From positions 13,004,714 through 13,068,713 of the forward strand of contig CAIIXF020000007.1 in assembly GCA_903813345.2 (NCBI GenBank): a stretch of 64,000 nucleotides of DNA, read 5' to 3'. Made by a program: the position numbers and the translations under genes. Each line of letters begins with the position of its first letter. Position 1 is the first letter of the stretch. Of the stretch, positions 1 through 43,300 are shown piece after piece. The notes under the pieces are model-generated. The model was not told the origin of the DNA and made no database searches. It saw nothing but the letters and a program-made list of their open reading frames with translations. This DNA is from Owenia fusiformis (taxonomy: Eukaryota > Annelida > Polychaeta > Sabellida > Oweniidae).

Positions 1-125
1 AACCGCCATTTTGAAAAGTGATGGAATCTCTCTCGATGAAAAAGAGAAAATGTTCCCGTTCTGCCGATATACCCAGACAATCGGCGGTTCCAATATATTA
101 GAAGTTACATCTTGAGTTCTATAAT

Positions 126-2570
126 CACGGGATGTCATCGCCTGATTTGGTCAATGTTAGGGAGCAGGTCGTTTTTACAATAAATTTCAATATTTTCACA
201 CAAAATATTTTTTTACTGAAAAACTGCTCATTCGCAGAGAAAATGTACTAGCACATGCAATGACAATGTCAATCACGCTTCTGTACGAAATTCGGCGGAA
301 GTCTTTTATAATCTAATACGAAGTTACTAAAAAAGGCGCGAACGCCCTACACTCAAAATGATCGTTTTTCCATTATAACTTTTTAACGTAATTTAACGAA
401 GGCTTCTAATTATTATCCAAGATAGTCTAAATACCGATTAAAATATTTCTTACTTCAAACAGATACGCCGTCTTTTATTCAATTTTTTAAAAAATAATAA
501 AAAATAACTCTTGTCAATGTTAGGGAGCAGTCAATGTTAGGGAGCAAAATGATTTTATCAGAATATTAAAAATGTAGCAAATGGCCATTTAAAATATGTA
601 TGGCATTTATAAACTAAACAATATTGTTTGAATGATTATTTTAAACCCCTTGCCTTAACAAAATTTAACAAAATCGATAAAAAAAATTGTTTTGCATTTT
701 TTTCAAACATGTAAGATAGCGTAATAAATGCGCAGCTGCAGTTGCTAGCTAGCTCATGATCTAGTAGCATGAAATGTAATGTTTTGTTATTTTAAAAATT
801 ATGTCTCCCCTGAACTGTAAATTTCAAAAATATTCTCAATAATTCCATGATAATTCATTCATATAATTACTGTAGTACATTGGAAAGTGAAATAAGTAGC
901 TTGCACGGTGGATATGGATGACGCAGTCCAGCCACGTACTGTATGTGTAATCCCAGGTTAATATATAGGGTGTCCCCAAGTCTGCAAGTGAGCCGCTTTT
1001 TGACAATTAAATTCATTCAAAACTTAAATAAAGTAGCCTTAAGCCCAGTATACACCAATGGGGCAAAATCCCACTTGCCCATCGAGTCCGATCTTGCCCT
1101 ATCGAATCCGAACTTGCCCCAATGAGTCCAACGGAGTCCCATGGTTGATGACTTTGCCCCATCAAGTCCCAACGTGCCCCATCGAGCCCCATGGAGTCCC
1201 ATCAAATCCCACCTTGCCCCATTGGTGTATGTTGGGCTTCACATAACATGTGACCTGATCGGAAATCCCACGATGCCCCATGGAAAGAATGAACATGTTC
1301 ATTCTCGATGGGGCAAGATGGGACTCCGTGGGATTTTGCCCCATCCTGCCCCATCGAATCCCATCGAGTCCAACGTGGGACCTCATGGGACTCGATGGGG
1401 CAAGATTATATGCAAGTTGGGGCAAAATCCGACGGAGTCCCATTGATTCCCACGGACTTCATGGGGCAAAATCCCAAAAGGTCCCACTAGGTCCCACGCC
1501 ATGTTAAGTCTATGGAGGTCCCAACTTGTCCCATTGGTATATACCGGGCTTTAGAGTATCATTAGCAAGTGGTACACATATAACAGAGATCGGTTATATA
1601 CTGCATTGTCTGAGTATTGACAAATTGAAGTATACGTGTAAAAATCTACTATCATACATGTAACTGCGCAATGAGCCCTTCATAGCGTTTGTGCCAGCTA
1701 TCAGGTGATACCCGGTCGTAAAGATAAGTGCGAGACTAACTCTCTTACTAGTAATACTAGGAAAATATCAAATCATAGAACTGAAGGATGTCGGAGATTT
1801 CTCAAGCCTATATATCAGTTCAGATAATTTATCATCCACAATTTAGGATTGTGAACTGATGACATCATCAAAAAGTGTATATAACGATACATCCATTCAT
1901 TTACAGTTAGAGGTCAACGAATAAAGAAGGAATGGTTCGCATCTAAATATTTCTAAAACGAACGTAAACAGGATTTAGCTGAAAATAAAAAATGCAAAAT
2001 AACCTTTTCAATGATTTTCTTACAATTTTAACGCTTTCCTCCCCAAAGGGTATCAAATAATCATACAAACAAAATTGTTCAGTTTATAAATGCCATACAT
2101 ATTTTAAATGGCCATTTGCTACATTTTTAATATTCTGATAAAATCATTTTGCTCCCTAACATTGACTGCTCCCTAACATTGACAAGAGTTATTTTTTATT
2201 ATTTTTTAAAAAATTGAATAAAAGACGGCGTATCTGTTTGAAGTAAGAAATATTTTAATCGGTATTTAGACTATCTTGGATAATAATTAGAAGCCTTCGT
2301 TAAATTACGTTAAAAAGTTATAATGGAAAAACGATCATTTTGAGTGTAGGGCGTTCGCGCCTTTTTTAGTAACTTCGTATTAGATTATAAAAGACTTCCG
2401 CCGAATTTAGTACAGAAGCGTGATTGACATTGTCATTGCATGTGCTAGTACATTTTCTCTGCGAATGAGCAGTTTTTCAGTAAAAAAATATTTTGTGTGA
2501 AAATATTGAAATTTATTGTAAAAACGACCTGCTCCCTAACATTGACCAAATCAGGCGATGACATCCCGTG
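126..2570. mobile_element. Long-TIR foldback DNA transposon, non-autonomous (element E1)
   Basis: The two ends are inverted copies of each other. The left arm runs from 126 to about 650 and the right arm from about 2040 to 2570, and the arms are nearly identical. The termini begin CACGGGATGTCATCG. A perfect 5-bp direct repeat, ATAAT, flanks the element at 121-125 and 2571-2575, so the boundaries are exact. The box TGTTAGGGAGC occurs at 155-165 and twice more, at 518-528 and 535-545, with mirror copies in the right arm, which suggests transposase-binding sites. No frame of transposase size is open between the arms. A smaller MITE lies in the loop at 1042-1550. It is homologous to the element at 28037-29894. 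The 5-bp TSD and CAC start fit Transib-like elements; this superfamily assignment is inference. Confidence 0.88.
1042..1550. mobile_element. Nested MITE, PIF/Harbinger-like
   Basis: The ends are inverted repeats starting AGCCC(A/G)GTATA(C/T)ACCAATGGG, flanked by a 3-bp direct repeat TTA at 1039-1041 and 1551-1553. The interior is built from degenerate CCCATCGAGTCC and GGGGCAAAATCCC blocks on both strands. A third copy of the terminal motif at about 1217-1237 suggests the element is a composite of two insertions. Short open frames here are products of this low-complexity sequence. The 3-bp TSD suggests Harbinger. Confidence 0.7.
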
Positions 2571-2575
2571 ATAAT

Positions 2576-3106
2576 GCATTGAGGTAGGTATCTTAAGTGT
2601 AAGGAGCGTAGATAATTCTCCTAAGTTGTAATCGTACAGGCAAATGAATGCGCTCAGTGCAGGACTATAGTCCGGGAACGGGATAAGTACCGCCAACTTC
2701 GGGCCTTCGTAAAAAGTACAATTTCAATTGTCAAATATTCAGATTGACTCAGTACTACTATATCTTCATATGAGTAATGCATCATTTTAAAGAAATTAAA
2801 ACAAAGCTCTCTCCCAATGAGGTTTAAGTTCAAGTTTACTACAAATCATTATTTTCCAGATTTGGTCCTCCTCCATGTCTTCCATTCCGAATCCGAGCAT
2901 TTTTCTGATTTTGGACAAAGCAAATCAGTGAAATTCAGGCACGAAATTCCGAAGAAATACAATGCGTAAATAGCTAAATCATACACCAAAGTATGCTTCA
3001 ATCTTCATTGAAATGGTTTACAACAACAAGTATCATTCATCCCGAATATAAAACATACAATACCTTGTTTTTTGTTGAACTTTTTCGGTGAAACCTTGCC
3101 GCTTGG
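2576..3106. other. Gene-free flank between foldback element and ERCC3 promoter
   Basis: No convincing exon is seen. A stretch at about 2576-2700 is open on the minus strand, but it continues directly into the transposon arm and has no splice or start support, so it is not called as a gene. Confidence 0.4.
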
Positions 3107-3133
3107 ACCGGAAGTGAAAGACGAGCATGCGCA
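3107..3133 (+). promoter_or_regulatory. ETS and NRF1-type promoter motifs upstream of ERCC3
   Basis: ACCGGAAGTG at 3107-3115 matches the ETS/GABP consensus, and GCATGCGCA at 3125-3133 matches an NRF1 half-palindrome. They lie about 150-180 bp before the ERCC3 start codon. Both motifs are typical of TATA-less housekeeping promoters. The promoter role is inferred from position and motif identity. Confidence 0.55.
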
Positions 3134-3284
3134 ATGACCTTGAATGTGACCTACTTTCTTTCTTCACATTTCAGCACATTTAAAAATGAGATGTTGCATT
3201 TTCTTCGAAAATAAACGCCGAATGGTAGATTAAAAATACTCCATTAGTTGGGTGTTATCCTAAACATACTGTCCATCAATTAGG

Positions 3285-34958
<31,674 letters not shown>

Positions 34959-35364
34959 TTGGAGAGTAGTTATATGTGGGAATAGCAAACTATTAATGGG
35001 TTGAGTCATTAGAGAAGTCCATGATAAATGTACATTCTTTATTTAAGAAGTTTTATAAATAGACTCTAATGAGAATTGAAAGAATGGAAACTAATTATCG
35101 CTTATTACCATAAGACAGCCATTGATAAAGTAATGTACAGGGTGTACAATTATTTTTTTATGCATATTATGGGTGTTGTAGTCTGTCTTACATTTTATGA
35201 AAGATAAAAGGGAGCTAGTATAACATTTGCTTGATAATATTGTGAATAAGGACTCTTGTTTTCATAATGCCAAAAATCATGTGAAAAAACTAATTCCAAT
35301 ATTGTACAGAGAAATGGAAATAAATGTCTGGAATATGGCTGCAACTTTACATTTTGTATTAAAC

Positions 35365-35370
35365 AATAAA
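35365..35370 (+). terminator. Candidate ERCC3 polyadenylation signal
   Basis: Canonical AATAAA lies about 410 bp after the ERCC3 stop codon. The 3' UTR would span 34959 to about 35390. The choice among signals is an inference. Confidence 0.5.
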
Positions 35371-35521
35371 GATAACATAAACCATAATATTGTTGTATTT
35401 TGAGTACTTGATTATTAACACCACAATAATACCACATAATATGATTAATAAAACAATACCACACTACTATGCTTTGGGTCAAAACAAACATCAACTCTGC
35501 AAGAAATGCTGTAACAACATG

Positions 35522-35791
35522 TTTAGCAAAACACAGAAAAATGTTTTGATATGGTCAATATTTATCACATAAAAATATAGTGCTCAATTCCAGTAGGCTG
35601 CCATCTTTTAAGATTTCACTCAGGAAGTGATGTCATCAACTCTCCACATATAGCATTAGAGGTAAGGAACTAGTCGATGACATCACTTACTTAGCGAAAT
35701 CTGAAAAGATAGTATCTTACTGGAAATGAGTACCACATTTTTAAATGATCAATATTGACTATATTACAACATTTTCCTGTGTTTTGCTAAA
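35522..35791. mobile_element. About 270-bp palindromic MITE downstream of ERCC3
   Basis: The arms TTTAGCAAAACACAG(A/G)AAAATGTT..AAGTGATGTCATC are inverted around a short centre at about 35650. There is no coding capacity. The flank 35792-36137 is AT-rich with nothing recognised. Confidence 0.75.
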
Positions 35792-36137
35792 TATGGATGG
35801 CAAGGAATATGCCTCTAATAAAACATACTTAATTCTGGCTACAAATAAAATAAAATATATATTAACACAACAATTCAACAAAATAACATTGAGAGGACTG
35901 AAAACTTATTGAAAAGTGCTACATAAAATAAATCTCACAAAGATTCTCTGCTGTTGCAACAATACATTCACTAAAAACATCTAAAACAATTTTCAATATA
36001 CAATATAGCAAAACAGAAATAAATAAATACACTGTATATTCAATTCAATATGTAAACAATATAATCAACTTTTATATTCAATAACATAATAGAAGTAAGT
36101 TCCTACAATACCCTTTCAACCAAATCACTATTATATA

Positions 36138-37134
36138 CAGGGTGGTCCAAAAAAAAGTGAACCCCTGCAACTGGCCATATTTCCCTTATTACTTGCAGGA
36201 ATTCTTTTTTATTTTCACATGTTGTAGAGGAAGGTCTAAAATTTATGTTGGTACCATAGATTTTTCTTAGTCTTGAAATTTGCAGAAATAATAAGCCCTA
36301 ACCAAACATTACTGAAAATGGATAAATTGTGATTTTCAATATCCGCGATTCTTCAACCCTTAAATACCTTTCCCCTGAACTTTTTTAAGCTGCAGTCTTA
36401 AAGAACTAAAATTTTCTGACTTTGTTTAATTTTAAATCCTGCACATTATGGCTTAAAACTAGCATCCTACATTTGTTGGTTGCAAAGTTATTGTGATCCA
36501 AGAGATGTGCTAAGCTTCCACAGACAAAAACATTTTCCAGTGAAATCATGAGCATACCCCTATATGATCTTGAATTGTCAATATCTTCATAAATCATAGA
36601 CCAATTCTAATGATATATGGCTCAAAACATTGAATATTGGATTTTCTTTTGATTTTTTAAAGATATTTGATGAAGGGGTTATCAGATTCCTGGTCACAGG
36701 GGGCAACTTCCTTCCATAAGAGGCCCCCCTCTAACTGTTGGTGTAGGTAACATACCCCTGAACTGTTGAACAGTTAAAAATGCTTCAAAATGATCAATGA
36801 AAGTGTGAAATGTGTTTTCTGCTTGTATAGTGTCCCTTTTGTCATATGGTAGGGTTTTAAACTTGTATCTCTAACTGAAAGCTGTTTAAGATCATCCAAT
36901 GTGTTTCAACAATTTTCGTGAATCACATTTGTAAAATTTTGTACAATGTCTAATTTCCAGGCATGTTTGTAAAACGCTTGTAATTTCTTCAAAATTTAAG
37001 ACTGAGAATAAATTATGGCATCAACCAAAATTTTAGACCTTTCTCTACAACATGTGATAATATGAGCCAATTCATGCATGTAATTAGAAAAATGTAGCCT
37101 GTTGCAGGGGTTCACTTTTTTTTGGACCACCCTG
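36138..37134. mobile_element. Tc1/mariner-type element remnant or MITE
   Basis: The ends CAGGGTGGTCCAAAAAAAAG and the inverse TTTTTTTTGGACCACCCTG are perfect or near-perfect, followed by GTGAACCCCTGCAAC on both sides, and lie next to TA dinucleotides (36136-36137, 37135-37136). The length of 997 bp suits mariner, but no transposase or DDE/DDD frame is readable. CAGGGTGG..-type ends are common in invertebrate mariner families. Confidence 0.78.
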
Positions 37135-37287
37135 TATATATATATAGTAATTTGGTCTTGTAAAGGCCTATATGTACATAATAATAATTCATCCACCAGA
37201 AATGTTATTAACAATAAAATTAAAAACTATACTTTTCTTACCATATCATTCATGTAAAGCTCTCTGTACCAATTTGTGCATTGTAAT

Positions 37288-37293
37288 TTTATT
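37288..37293 (-). terminator. Candidate polyadenylation signal of the zinc-finger gene
   Basis: AATAAA on the minus strand lies about 345 bp after the stop codon at 37639. Between it and the stop no other structure is seen. Confidence 0.35.
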
Positions 37294-37638
37294 GAATAAA
37301 GCCTACATGGTAACAATTTATCCAATCATTTCATTTGTGTATATTTGTATGTCCTTATGATAAATCAATATGAGCATTTGGATGATTTTATAGATATTTT
37401 TAGAAATTATGTTGACATCAATCTGAGGAATTGATACTCTTGCTCAAAGTCTCTGGACCCCATCCCTTTATATAGAGGAGTGATGGTAGAATCAGTAGGG
37501 CTTAATAAAGCAATTGATTGGTGCAATGGTTCATTGGTAATTACCATAATAAAGTACTGACTACATTTTGTCTATCTCCCCACAATGGTGAGGGATTCTG
37601 ACAAGTATTGTCCGTGTCAATATTGTTTAATTTCTTAT

Positions 37639-40340
37639 TCATTTTTTGAAGTTTATCGGATATTTGATTTTTTGAACAAACTCTGGGTTGTTTTCTTCAA
37701 ATTCTGCTATAGTTCCATTTATCTTATCTGCAGGCACAATATCATCAAATTCATCACTTGTTTCTTCCTCAATGTATTTTACTTTCCTTGGCCTTTTACT
37801 TCTGCGAAGTATTTTCTCAGATAAATCGACATGTTGATCAGTTTTTTCAACATCCATTGTAATAGTTTTGGTTTTACTTTTCTTTACTATTTTGGGAGAT
37901 TTTGTTTTTCGTTTGTAACCACTCTCTTCATTGATTGGTTCATCTTCACTTTCACTTTTCTTTCTCTTTTTCTTAGGTTTTGTTTTTTGCTTCTCACCAC
38001 TCTCTTCACTGTTTGGTTTTGTTTTTCCTTTGTTGGCTAGTTCGGTTGTGCTATCTTCTGTTGAGAACATTTTACGCTTGGTGTAGTCAGCTCTTTTCTG
38101 TTCCTGGAATTAACAAATTTGAAAATACACATTTGATAAATATTTGAGCTAGGTAGGACATTTCAGAATTGTATTACAGTAATAAACAATTAAAATCAGT
38201 CTAGTGGAACACCTAAGTGTTTAAGTGAAACATCTCCATGAGTGTGAGACATTTAAAGCTACATCATCCACTGACTTTATATCAAATGAACTTCCACAGG
38301 TGGAACTCCCAAGTGAAGGACATTTAGGAGGTACCAAAGGCATTCCACTTGCACATGTTTACTCCATATAGAGCTAATATAAATAGTTTATTTTGTAGCA
38401 GTTAAAGGCAGATTCAGAATTGATTCAAAATTGCGAGCATGTACAACTGGCCTACCAATCTATTTGTTATGATCTCGAATACTCAAATATCTCCCTAAAG
38501 ATCTGTGATATGTCAAATTCTCAATTTCAAATTTTCCTAAATAATAACAAAAAATGGTAACCATGAATCTTGAACACACAATGCGGTCTCGGGAACTTCC
38601 CGGGACCACGCCTGTCTGAGGGTCGGTTTAAAAACAATCGCTAGCTCGGAAGAGAAAGATAATACACTGTTATAAAAATCTTTATTTTCCTGGAAAAAAG
38701 TATTTACTTCGGGATTTTTAGAAAAAAGATGTTTTTATCATCATGGGGACTTCACTTGAAAGAAAACATACTGTTTTAAGAAAAACCACTGTATTTATGC
38801 CCAGAAAGTACTCATAGTGAAAGATATGACCGTCTAAAATCACTTGCCATACTGCACATGGTCTTTTTTGTAAGCTTACTTACTGGATATGATTATGAAT
38901 ATTGTTTTGGCATCAATTTTCAAAAGTGCATTATGAACACGTTGAAACTGTGCTACATGTAATTGCTGAGGATGAAAAAGGAAAGAATGGCTTTAAAGTA
39001 TTTGGTGTCATATTGTCAACAGTTGATGAGAAAAGTTAATTTTTAGGGGACATGTTAAAATAAAATTTTGTTCATGATGTTGATTTTTCAAGTGAATGCA
39101 AATCTAGAGGGTAGAGAGTAAACCATAACAAAAAAATTAACTTTTACTATAACTGTTACAAGTTGTACAGGATCCATAATATTGTACTCACCAAGTGGTA
39201 CGCTGTGACTCCATGTTGTTTCTCCATATGCTGGCTTAGGGGGTACCTCTGGGAATACTTCACTCCGCAATGTGGACACACATGTTTCTTGATCCCAGCA
39301 TGTGATTGTTCATGACGTTTCAGTGAAGACATTTGGGTAAATGTCTTGCCGCATGTTCCACATTTGAATGCTCGCTCCCCTAATAAGAATATGTACAATA
39401 ATGAATACAATACAATACAATATAATACAATACAATCTGCAATTACTCAGATGTGAGTAGGTAGTTATCAGTTTCGCCACCAGGTGGCTGATTCGAGGAA
39501 AATAACATGGCAGGGTATTACAAAATTCCCTTAAACTTGAATATTCATCAGTTTTAGTGGTTCACTTTTCATATTACCCTTATGTATGTGATAGTTTTAC
39601 AAATTAAAATATGTCCAGTGAAAGAAAATATTATCTGCCCAACACAAGAAAAGATATTTCACTTTTTGTGGTTTTACAACATGGGGTCTATGGGGAATCT
39701 CCCCAACCTAGAAGTCACATTTTCAAAGAAAATTAAATTTCAAAGTTGATAAACTCTTTTCAAAACCACATTTCTAGATCTAATTTTACATGTAGATTCC
39801 AAATATGACATCAGCTTGATGCCCAAAAAGTGAATTTTGAATTTTTTTATGACGTAAATCAAGATTATTTCTACTCGCATCTAGGATATTTGAGTAAAGA
39901 GTTCTTGTCACATGTCTAGGTTATAATCCTAATCATTCAGAATACATAAAACAAACATTGGGACAATGAATTTCAATGAAAACATCAATCCCACTTCATT
40001 ATATAAGATAAATTAATTTAATGACATGAAATCAGATGCAGATAGTATAAAACCCTTATATTGGACAAAGTAAAGCTGAGGCCAATATTGAAAAAGGATC
40101 TCTAATTATGATGAGCACTTAATATAATTTGCATACCTGTATGAACCACTTGGTGCCTGGCATACAGATGTCCAAATAGAAAATGTGCCCCACACTGCTC
40201 ACACGTGTAACTCTTCATTTTGTCACCATGGTAACGTTTGGTATGAGACCTCAACCTCCACTGACTTTTAAATGTCTTGTCACACTGGTCACATTTAAAG
40301 TCCCTTTCAGTTTTGTGTGACAATGAGTGAGACTTCAGCT
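37639..40340 (-). CDS. Zinc-finger gene exons 4-6 (C-terminal fingers and basic tail)
   Basis: Exon 4 (40340-40137) completes one finger and adds two. Exon 5 (39379-39192) has two canonical fingers joined by AGIKKH. Exon 6 (38103-37639) is finger-free and Lys/Glu-rich (KPKKKRKKSESEDEP) and ends in a stop at 37639. The introns contain a dispersed repeat near 39470 and an AATAC microsatellite; nothing coding is seen in 38104-39191. Confidence 0.85.
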
Positions 40341-43300
40341 CTGTAATAATGAATGTAGAATGATGTTAGGCAAAATAATATATTGAATAAGTTAGTCATA
40401 TAGTAATACATGTACATACTGCTGACCATCAAATAAAACAATCAAGACCATTTTGAATATAACATGTAAAATTCAGAACACTTTTAAATGTCTGTACACA
40501 TGTATTTAATTCAAGACTCAATCTATAAAATTATTAATATATCATTTCTTTGTATTAACTTCTACACCATGAATATATAACCCAAGGACAAATCATGAGG
40601 GGGTGCTTTAGGGTGCAAAAATGTAAAAAATATGTAATATGAACTTATTTTCTCATATACTAGTAGATAATATATTCAATAAACATTATACTACTACTTT
40701 AAAACAAATATAAGTAACATGCCGAAAAAGATACCCCAAAGAATAGCAAATCCCAATGAACAAAACATACTTTTTTCATGCTGATAGAACAATGTAAACG
40801 AGACAAAACAAACATGCATGACTTAGGATATACAACTCTAACTAACTCTAACAAGTATAATCATGCTCAAACAAAAATGCAAAAATACTCTAAAATATTT
40901 CCCAAAGTATATTCTAGATATCATACTTATATACCTCAGGGGGTTAGAATGAGATTATAAGGAAATACATGTAAGTGAATGTTAGCATTTGTCATTTCTG
41001 GAGGCCATGTTAGACAGTACTCTGAAGGCTAACTTACGATTGGGTGTCTTGAATCCTTTGCTGCATGTTTCACATATATGGCTTCTCTCCAACACTTCCA
41101 TCTTATGCTTTTCCATGTGCATCCCTATCAACTTATGGGGGTAATCGTCATATTGATCAAATGTCAAAATCTCCCCGCATTTCTCACAGAGATATGGCTC
41201 TTTGATGCTCCTATCCCGTAGCAAGAGAATTCTGGCACATGCGAGGTAATGGTGTCTCAAAGCTTCTTTATCACTTACTTCAAGGTTGCATTTCAAGCAT
41301 TTGAACCTATCGCATGTATTCATGTGCTCTTTTAGCTGTTTTGTGTTGAGGTGCTTGCTAAGACAGAAAACACACTGCAACCTGTCCATAGCGATTTTAG
41401 AGTCCTTTCTCATGCAAACCATCCGTATATGTGACCTAAATGACATCTGGGAGTGCTCCATCTCACAGTATGGACAGGCGTGGGTCTGAATACAAAACTT
41501 TAAATGGGCTTTTAATTTTACGTAATTCTCAAAATGTATTCCACATTTGTCACACATCATTTCCCTGGCGAGACATTTCTGTGAGTGTGTTCTCATTTTG
41601 GCAATGTCAGATGATGGACATTTGAATGTGCCACAGAAGTTGCAGCGCAACAACCAAGGCTGACATGTGTCACTGTGTTTCCTTAACGACTCTGCATTTA
41701 GGAAGATTCCGTTGCAGCCTTTACACACACAGGTTGGTCTCACAATCATGTCGTCAATCCACATCTTTTCAAATTGTTTCCTCTCTCTATTTTTACTCTC
41801 CACCTTTTCAGACAGTTCCTCATCTGTCATCATTGATTCGATTTGAACACTTTCTTTAATCTGTTTAACCTTTTTACTATTATTCTGTCTTTTTCCTACA
41901 GTTTCTGGCAGTTTTGTTTTTGTCATTATGAAATGAGATTTTAGATCTTTCTGAATCTGTTTGACCTTTTCTCTCTTATTATTCTGATTTTCTACCCTCT
42001 CTGGAAAATCACTCTTTGTCATCTGTTCAATCTTTTTTCTACTGCAACCTTTCTCTGTAGTTTTACTCTCAATTCTCTTTCTCTTCATCTTCTTTTTACT
42101 TCCTCTTTCCATGCTATCTTTATTGTTTTGCAAATAATCCAGAGGTTTATATTTAACGAAGCAAACACTGTTCATTATTTCCAGAGGGCCACTTGCTATA
42201 AACATCTCTTTACAAAGCCAACATCGTAGATTCCCTGGACATTTCTGCCTATGGTCCTTAAAACTATTTTCATCGTGAATGCCCTTGAAACACTTATCAC
42301 ATATCAGCTCATGAGCTTCCCTTCCAGTGGTTTCAATAATGTGCTGGTTGTCATTCACTTTGGAAGATAACTTTTTGGAATGGGCTTCTAGGATTCTGCA
42401 AACTCCAATATGGGAAATCATAACTGACACGTCTATTTTGCGGCATTTGAACTGATCACAGATAGGGCAGCGAATATATGCTACAGGGGCATGTATCATT
42501 TTGTAGTGTATGTTATAATTAGCCTTTGAACTGAATTTCTTCTTGCAGAATGTACATAAAACATGGCTCTTAAGTATGTTTTGGGAGGAAGCCTGTTTTT
42601 TTGTATTGAGTCCTATATCCTCCAAACTATTCATTTTTGGATATTGACTTTTCTGGTTGATGCATTTTGTCATGTGCTTTTCATAATCTTTGTACTTTAC
42701 TGTTTCAAACTGGCATTTGAGACAGGTATAGTGCTTATTGAAAATGTCAGTGTTCTTTTCAATGCTATAACCCATACATTTCTTTTTGTGTACTTCGAAG
42801 GCATGTACTTCTTGTATGTGGGCATCACACCTGATACAGTTGTGTGCTTCTTCAAGGCAGTGCACTATGTGTGTGTAAAAATACTCAGCTGAGTCAACTA
42901 TATCATCACATTTCTCACAGAAGTAATGTTTTGAAGCCTCCTCATCAGTTATCATCAAGTCAATTGGTCCATCCAACATCATTTCACAGTGTTCAGGTGA
43001 GATTTTGTTATCCTGGCAGAATGTTTTGAGTGAGCTGTTAACATTGACGCTTGTACATCTTTCACAGAATACTGAAACTGTCACATGGTTTGAAATAGTA
43101 TTTAACTGAATAGCTTCCGGTGAGGTTTCCTTTGTCATGTTTTCACTAAGTTCATTTGTTTTGATGGCATTTGTAATGTTTGTTGTACTTACGGCTCCTT
43201 CGCTGGCCTTGCTCTGTATTTGTATGACATTTTGATTAGTATCAACCTGACCCTCTATGGAGCTGCCTGTATATGTGGTACCATGTTTGCCATTTTCAGT

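Noticed and set aside
2445-2696. 83-codon minus-strand frame near the left transposon
   Set aside because: Half of it is transposon arm crossing the target duplication, with no ATG near the open start.
36996-37214. Minus-strand frame at the right end of the mariner-like element as a transposase remnant
   Set aside because: It crosses the element boundary and shows no DDE/DDD or HTH pattern.
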